NCBI GenBank assembly: GCA_914767715.1
Contig: OU612074.1
Coordinates: 16,788,062-16,852,061 of the forward strand
DNA: 64,000 nucleotides
DNA from: Membranipora membranacea
Taxonomy: Eukaryota; Bryozoa; Gymnolaemata; Cheilostomatida; Membraniporidae
Direction: 5' to 3'
The notes under the pieces were generated by a model. That model made no database searches and was not told the DNA's origin. It saw nothing but the letters and a program-made list of their open reading frames with translations. The position numbers and the translations under genes are program-made. Shown here piece by piece: positions 56,801 to 64,000 of the stretch (the stretch's first letter is position 1; every line of letters starts with the position of its first letter).

Positions 56801-59409
56801 ACAAAATATTGTTTCAACCTTATTTCTATATTACCTCAATTATTACTCAATATGAAGCATGAACATATTGTTCGTGTCCAATTGCCTTGTGGTGGAAGTG
56901 CCTCAACCAATTTTTTCTATTCCTTATCACAACACAGTAATATTGTGCACTTTTGCAAAAAATGACTTTAAATTTGAGTATCTCGGCAACCAGTGCTTCG
57001 ATTTCGATTCTGTTTTTTCTTCTTTTGAACCAAGTCTTTCTTTGTATTTCACGAAGCCATAAAACATTTATTAATTAGGATTAATTAAGGGAATCCTGTT
57101 TGGATAGAAAATAAACATCATTTCTAAAATATTTGTTTGATAAGATTAACCTGACCATACAATCAGTGTCAAGGTGATTAGATTAAGCTTGACAAAGAAA
57201 ATGTACTGTTAATCCCATAAACAGCACCCAATCAGCTGCCTGTACATCAATGCTGTGGCATCTGGGGAATTTTTTTACGAAGTAACCAGTGCCAAATTTG
57301 ACCTTGTAATCCAAATTTGAAAAATAAATATTTTGCTGCCTTCAAAGTCAAACCTGCTATGAAAGTGCCCTTTCAACAATATGGTTGGCAAACAATAATC
57401 GAGATCAATCAAAGCAACAAATGTTATTCTGTCATTTCAGTTGATGCAAGTGTGCAGTTTGCTGCGTTGTGTTAGTTATAAACTAAATCTGCTATGACAA
57501 CGAATCACTCAATCTCCTACAGAGACGTGTATATGTCTGATGATCTACTGGATTGGTATACCCCTAACTATGATCTACCAAATATTCACTCAAGTCATTA
57601 CACACTTTATTACCTATCTATCGATAAAATTGTATAGATTGTTTTGTTTTGACACTGATATTGCATTAACATAACTTATTTATATTCTCTTTGATGACAA
57701 CTCTTTTTACGAAAAATCAACTTTATTTGCTGATTGACTTGTATGTATGTGTGTTTTGTACTCCTCTCATTCAATAAACTGTTTATATAGGATGCTCTGA
57801 TAAAATTAGTAAAATTTGATGTATCACAGTTACTACATAATTAAATGGGTGAAAATTTAGTATAAAAACTTAATCCTTGACATTTCAAAGTTATAACTAT
57901 CTCTTCTCTATTATAATTTCACGGTGATCCAGTAAAGTGCGGAGTTATCTTGCATTATAAAAGGGAAAGACAACTTGTGAAACAGATTAGAATTAATTCA
58001 TGACTTTTCAAAGCTATATCTAATCATCACGCTCAGTGGTGATTTGCATGCAGTGTCCACATTTAGTTGATCTTATAATGGGTTCAGTATATTATGTATA
58101 TCATGCAAGAAGGTAATCTCAGGAGTAAAACCTCTATATCACAAGGAGCAACAACAGGGGAACTGAGTAACCCCTAGAAAGAAATGTGTACACCCTACAG
58201 AGATGATATCTTCAGATTTCCTAATCTAACAGCTAGAAACAAGAAGGTGATACTCTATCTATTATTGATGTTTGTAAGTACAGTATTACCCATACTTTTG
58301 CACCTTTGTGCTAATATTTACTGCACTAAGTACCAGGTGGTCAACAAGAAGAAATAAAGCTCTGGATTTCAACCTATTATCACAAAGTTCTTTAAGTGAG
58401 AACATTTTTAAATAATGATACCTGTCAAGTTGCTCCCGGTGCACAATGTGTTCAGGCTGTGCTGCGTCAGAGCCCAATGTGAGGCATTGACTGTCCCAAG
58501 ATCCGAGTGCTGGGTGGGCGAAGCACTACAAGAGATGGAGCCCAGCCAAGGTGATGTATATGACTTATCTCCTCTCATTTTTTTGTGCTAAAATAAAAGG
58601 GTATAAAAATGAAATCACTTCAAAACTTTTCTGTCAAATAAACACTAATTTCACTAAATACTGACTGTATATTCTAATGTCTAATAATAAATATATGTCA
58701 TTCATGATCACCATTCGTATTCTAAAAGCCAAAGTGTTCTGCCGAGATGAACTATAATATATAGTGTGTATCAGCTCATCGTTACCGATATTTTCCATGT
58801 CGAAGGAAGCACTAAATCCTAAGTCAATTCCTGCGATTAAGAATTCAATAAAAGTTTTATTATAGCGTTCCACAGACCAATGCTGTATACGGAAATTCAT
58901 GGAGTTAGTAGAATAGCTCAAGAGTAATTTCCTGAGCTATCTTATCGCTACTTCAAAAGCTTATATCATGGCAGACAATACTTTCATTAGACTGAAATAG
59001 CGTTATGTTGTGACAAGTCATGTGACCTGCGGAGAGCCATCAAATCTAGCAAATAAACAAAATCTGGCTATCTCTAAGGAAGTTACAGTATGTAATTGGA
59101 GACATTGATGGATGGATGGATACTGGTGAGAACAAGAAGGTAATGTCAATTAACCAAAAAGTTATAAGTGGGACACCAGGGAGAGAAGCATTTTGGTACC
59201 TTGTAATTCCGTGTAGTTGTTCAATAATCCGGGCTGGTTGAACTTGGTGAAGCGCAATAAATCTTTTTGGAAACCACGTTAGCCCTGCAAACTAACAAAT
59301 CTCCTTCAAAAAGTAATATTGAATGCTGAGAACTAACAGGTCAGAGTGGAAACAGAGAAAACTGAGGATGAGTGCATGTTACTATGCTACACATCAAAGG
59401 AAGGAGATG
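56801..59409. other. AT-rich non-coding stretch
   Basis: I see no exon chain, element ends or RNA gene. A short (GGAT)n run lies near 59107-59120. The small GC-richer patch at 58440-58550 has a 63-codon minus-strand ORF without recognisable motifs. Confidence 0.3.
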
Positions 59410-59626
59410 GAGTCTCTAACTCACTGATAAAAGTAAAAGCCAAGACAAGAACATGATTAATCAATATGAAAATGTTTTTTCAAAATTATGATTATAGTAT
59501 GGCTACAAAAGCATGTTTTACTCACCAAGGAGTTAGAGACAAACATGCTTTTGTAGCAATACTATAATCATAGTGTTAAAAAAAACCAATTTCACATTGA
59601 TTCTCAAGCCATTGTCTCTAACTCCA
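59410..59626. repeat. Foldback structure
   Basis: The core arms 59485-59518 and 59541-59574 pair over about 34 bases (ATTATGATTATAGTATGG and GCTACAAAAGCATGTTT against their complements) around a 22-base loop. The loop contains GGAGTTAGAGAC. Its complement GTCTCTAACTC occurs on both outer sides (59412-59422 and 59614-59624), giving a nested three-part arrangement. It is probably a foldback transposon remnant. Confidence 0.8.
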
Positions 59627-60195
59627 GCTTGGTTTCACAGACTTGTGATTAGGTGTAAAATGTTATCATGATAAAGTATTTGAAGCGTATATGTCAACAT
59701 CTAGAGTCAATAAATAGGTTAATGTTCCTTACTTCCCTGTGGGGCTGAAATGCTCATGCACACAAAGAACTGTCTATCTCAATGATTGAGTTCTAATAAT
59801 ATATCTTTGGTAATCAAGTAACCATGCAATCAATTGTAGGTGAAAGCACTTTAAAATATGGGCCAATCAGCATGTTGCATACAATTTTACACCAATGGTA
59901 ATGAACATGTAATTAATCAAGGTCATCTTGTTGCACCCATCCTCCAAAATAAAATAAGTAGATGTTAGTTTAGGCTAATTGATAACTAATGACATTGAAG
60001 ACAGTTAAAAAGCTCTAGAGTCAGTGATATTATCAGGTGTATTTGCAATCCAAAGGAAATGAATCAATAATATGTTTTTTAACAATAGTAGATCATTTCC
60101 ATATTCATTAAGACTATAAGCACAGGGGCGGAGTCAAAGTCACACAGCTAAAAACAGATACTGGTTGTATCAGAGATAAAGTAACACTAAGACCA

Positions 60196-63100
60196 TGATA
60201 CCCTCCCTTGGTATATTTTTGCAAATTTCAAGTCAGCTTAATTAGCCACCAGGTTATCCAAGGATCTCCATATTCTGGATTTTGAATTAGGCAAATAAGG
60301 GCTTGAACTGGTCAGAGTTTGATATGATTGCGACAGAGAATTAATTTTTTGATGCTGCCGTTTGGCAGGTTTTTTTTGGAGCAAAAGTGGACCTCGTTAA
60401 AGTTGGCGCTGACGGAGGACGAAGACCCGCAGAGCCAAACGGATTTCAGATTTGAGACGAGCAGGAGTTGCTCCTCCTTTTGAGGTAGGTTAAAAGCAAA
60501 TCTATTTTTTGACCTGAGCGAAAAAAAAGCGTGATACCCTCCCTTGGTATATTTTTGCAAATTTCAAGTCAGCTTAATTAGCCACCAGGTTATCCAAGGA
60601 TCTCCATATTCTGGATTTTGAATTAGGCAAATAAGGGCTTGAACTGGTCAGAGTTTGATATGATTGCGACAGAGAATTAATTTTTTGATGCTGCCGTTTG
60701 GCAGGTTTTTTTTGGAGCAAAATTGGACCTCGTTAAAGTTGGCGCTGACGGAGGACGAAGACCCGCAGAGCCAAGCGGATTTCAGATTTGAGACGAGCAG
60801 GAGTTGCTCCTCCTTTTGAGGTAGGTTAAAAGCAAATCTATTTTTTGACCTGAGCGAAAAAAAAGCGTGATACCCTCCCTTGGTATATTTTTGCAAATTT
60901 CAAGTCAGCTTAATTAGCCACCAGGTTATCCAAGGATCTCCATATTCTGGATTTTGAATTAGGCAAATAAGGGCTTGAACTGGTCAGAGTTTGATATGAT
61001 TGCGACAGAGAATTAATTTTTTGATGCTGCCGTTTGGCATGTTTTTTTTGGAGCAAAAGTGGACCTCGTTAAAGTTGGCGCTGACGGAGGACGAAGACCC
61101 GCAGAGCCAAACGGATTTCAGATTTGAGACGAGCAGGAGTTGCTCCTCCTTTTGAGGTAGGTTAAAAGCAAATCTATTTTTTGACCTGAGCGAAAAAAAA
61201 GCGTGATACCCTCCCTTGGTATATTTTTGCAAATTTCAAGTCAGCTTAATTAGCCACCAGGTTATCCAAGGATCTCCATATTCTGGATTTTGAATTAGGC
61301 AAATAAGGGCTTGAACTGGTCAGAGTTTGATATGATTGCGACAGAGAATTAATTTTTTGATGCTGCCGTTTGGCATGTTTTTTTTGGAGCAAAAGTGGAC
61401 CTCGTTAAAGTTGGCGCTGACGGAGGACGAAGACCCGCAGAGCCAAACGGATTTCAGATTTGAGACGAGCAGGAGTTGCTCCTCCTTTTGAGGTAGGTTA
61501 AAAGCAAATCTATTTTTTGACCTGAGCGAAAAAAAAGCGTGATACCCTCCCTTGGTATATTTTTGCAAATTTCAAGTCAGCTTAATTAGCCACCAGGTTA
61601 TCCAAGGATCTCCATATTCTGGATTTTGAATTAGGCAAATAAGGGCTTGAACTGGTCAGAGTTTGATATGATTGCGACAGAGAATTAATTTTTTGATGCT
61701 GCCGTTTGGCATGTTTTTTTTGGAGCAAAAGTGGACCTCGTTAAAGTTGGCGCTGACGGAGGACGAAGACCCGCAGAGCCAAACGGATTTCAGATTTGAG
61801 ACGAGCAGGAGTTGCTCCTCCTTTTGAGGTAGGTTAAAAGCAAATCTATTTTTTGACCTGAGCGAAAAAAAAGCGTGATACCCTCCCTTGGTATATTTTT
61901 GCAAATTTCAAGTCAGCTTAATTAGCCACCAGGTTATCCAAGGATCTCCATATTCTGGATTTTGAATTAGGCAAATAAGGGCTTGAACTGGTCAGAGTTT
62001 GATATGATTGCGACAGAGAATTAATTTTTTGATGCTGCCGTTTGGCATGTTTTTTTTGGAGCAAAAGTGGACCTCGTTAAAGTTGGCGCTGACGGAGGAC
62101 GAAGACCCGCAGAGCCAAACGGATTTCAGATTTGAGACGAGCAGGAGTTGCTCCTCCTTTTGAGGTAGGTTAAAAGCAAATCTATTTTTTGACCTGAGCG
62201 AAAAAAAAGCGTGATACCCTCCCTTGGTATATTTTTGCAAATTTCAAGTCAGCTTAATTAGCCACCAGGTTATCCAAGGATCTCCATATTCTGGATTTTG
62301 AATTAGGCAAATAAGGGCTTGAACTGGTCAGAGTTTGATATGATTGCGACAGAGAATTAATTTTTTGATGCTGCCGTTTGGCATGTTTTTTTTGGAGCAA
62401 AAGTGGACCTCGTTAAAGTTGGCGCTGACGGAGGACGAAGACCCGCAGAGCCAAACGGATTTCAGATTTGAGACGAGCAGGAGTTGCTCCTCCTTTTGAG
62501 GTAGGTTAAAAGCAAATCTATTTTTTGACCTGAGCGAAAAAAAAGCGTGATACCCTCCCTTGGTATATTTTTGCAAATTTCAAGTCAGCTTAATTAGCCA
62601 CCAGGTTATCCAAAGATCTCCATATTCTGGATTTTGAATTAGGCAAATAAGGGCTTGAACTGGTCAGAGTTTGATATGATTGCGACAGAGAATTAATTTT
62701 TTGATGCTGCCGTTTGGCATGTTTTTTTTGGAGCAAAAGTGGACCTCGTTAAAGTTGGCGCTGACGGAGGACGAAGACCCGCAGAGCCAAACGGATTTCA
62801 GATTTGAGACGAGCAGGAGTTGCTCCTCCTTTTGAGGTAGGTTAAAAGCAAATCTATTTTTTGACCTGAGCGAAAAAAAAGCGTGATACCCTCCCTTGGT
62901 ATATTTTTGCAAATTTCAAGTCAGCTTAATTAGCCACCAGGTTATCCAAAGATCTCCATATTCTGGATTTTGAATTAGGCAAATAAGGGCTTGAACTGGT
63001 CAGAGTTTGATATGATTGCGACAGAGAATTAATTTTTTGATGCTGCCGTTTGGCAGGTTTTTTTTGGAGCAAAAGTGGACCTCGTTAAAGTTGGCGCTGA

Positions 63101-64000
63101 CGGAGGACGAAGACCCGCAGAGCCAAACGGATTTCAGATTTGAGACGAGCAGGAGTTGCTCCTCCTTTTGAGGTAGGTTAAAAGCAAATCTATTTTTTGA
63201 CCTGAGCGAAAAAAAAGCGTGATACCCTCCCTTGGTATATTTTTGCAAATTTCAAGTCAGCTTAATTAGCCACCAGGTTATCCAAGGATCTCCATATTCT
63301 GGATTTTGAATTAGGCAAATAAGGGCTTGAACTGGTCAGAGTTTGATATGATTGCGACAGAGAATTAATTTTTTGATGCTGCCGTTTGGCAGGTTTTTTT
63401 TGGAGCAAAAGTGGACCTCGTTAAAGTTGGCGCTGACGGAGGACGAAGACCCGCAGAGCCAAACGGATTTCAGATTTGAGACGAGCAGGAGTTGCTCCTC
63501 CTTTTGAGGTAGGTTAAAAGCAAATCTATTTTTTGACCTGAGCGAAAAAAAAGCGTGATACCCTCCCTTGGTATATTTTTGCAAATTTCAAGTCAGCTTA
63601 ATTAGCCACCAGGTTATCCAAGGATCTCCATATTCTGGATTTTGAATTAGGCAAATAAGGGCTTGAACTGGTCAGAGTTTGATATGATTGCGACAGAGAA
63701 TTAATTTTTTGATGCTGCCGTTTGGCAGGTTTTTTTTGGAGCAAAATTGGACCTCGTTAAAGTTGGCGCTGACGGAGGACGAAGACCCGCAGAGCCAAAC
63801 GGATTTCAGATTTGAGACGAGCAGGAGTTGCTCCTCCTTTTGAGGTAGGTTAAAAGCAAATCTATTTTTTGACCTGAGCGAAAAAAAAGCGTGATACCCT
63901 CCCTTGGTATATTTTTGCAAATTTCAAGTCAGCTTAATTAGCCACCAGGTTATCCAAGGATCTCCATATTCTGGATTTTGAATTAGGCAAATAAGGGCTT
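60196..64000. repeat. 336-bp satellite array, about 11.3 units, continues beyond window
   Basis: Units repeat exactly every 336 bases, beginning at GATACCCTCCCTTGG (60197, 60533 and so on). They differ by only a few point variants: GGCAGG or GGCATG, AAAAGTGG or AAAATTGG, CCAAGG or CCAAAG, and one AGCCAAGCGG. There are no indels that I can see. GGCATG is confined to units 3-8. Each unit carries an intact 82-codon minus-strand ORF (MQKYTKGGYHAFF... to NHIKL), and the plus strand has shorter open frames. No known protein domain is recognised, so the ORF may be incidental. Confidence 0.97.

Noticed and set aside
60196-64000. CRISPR-like regular repeat spacing
   Set aside because: The whole 336-bp unit repeats with no variable spacers, there are no cas genes, and the genome is eukaryotic. 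It is a satellite.

Overview
The window looks like nuclear DNA of an invertebrate metazoan, probably marine. Genes are split by GT-AG introns of roughly 0.3-3 kb, proteins combine signal peptides with CUB and collagen Gly-X-Y regions, and much of the sequence is non-LTR and LTR retrotransposon remains, DNA-transposon miniatures, tRNA-derived repeats and a satellite. Nothing bacterial is visible (no operons, no ribosome binding sites). The phylum cannot be fixed from the sequence alone.

Layout. 1-13,920: housekeeping genes, all on the minus strand. These are the 3' part of a probable PSMG1-like proteasome assembly chaperone (61-2,551), a complete four-exon SZRD1 orthologue (5,792-9,399) and a complete six-exon DNTTIP2/Fcf2 orthologue (10,143-13,920). 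Three copies of a short terminal-inverted-repeat element lie in or near them. 13,921-17,998: non-coding with dispersed repeats. 17,999-20,644 (plus strand): a four-exon gene for a small surface protein with a signal peptide, a cysteine-free ectodomain and a GPI-type tail; I do not recognise the family. 21,600-23,600: a hAT-like miniature element, a tRNA-derived SINE and ~170-bp tandem repeats.

24,050-28,310 and 48,318-51,850 are two copies of one duplicated block. Each holds a minus-strand four-exon gene for a secreted protein (signal peptide, one CUB domain, short collagen tail). Between them lie more repeats, a 5'-truncated CR1/Jockey-type LINE (31,750-34,310), a decayed gag region of a larger LTR retrotransposon (34,324-37,919), a compact LTR element (41,429-43,302) and a third, broken collagen gene (43,304-45,733). 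A stray CUB half-exon (48,199-48,292) may belong to that third gene. The locus therefore looks like a small, actively duplicating and decaying family of secreted CUB-collagen proteins.

52,264-60,195 has a second LINE copy, a long TCAA-type microsatellite, a tandem repeat beside a TATA-like promoter region, and foldback sequences. From 60,196 to the end is a homogeneous 336-bp satellite, about 11 units and continuing beyond the window.

The most informative observations are molecular fossils of transposition. One hAT-like element has perfect 8-bp target duplications and an empty site preserved in the sister duplicate. An LTR element sits exactly on a 5' splice site with 4-bp duplications. An 8-bp imperfect duplication resembling a hAT excision footprint shifts the frame of the third collagen gene. 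All exon models come from reading frame, splice signals and phase continuity by eye, without alignment or transcript data.
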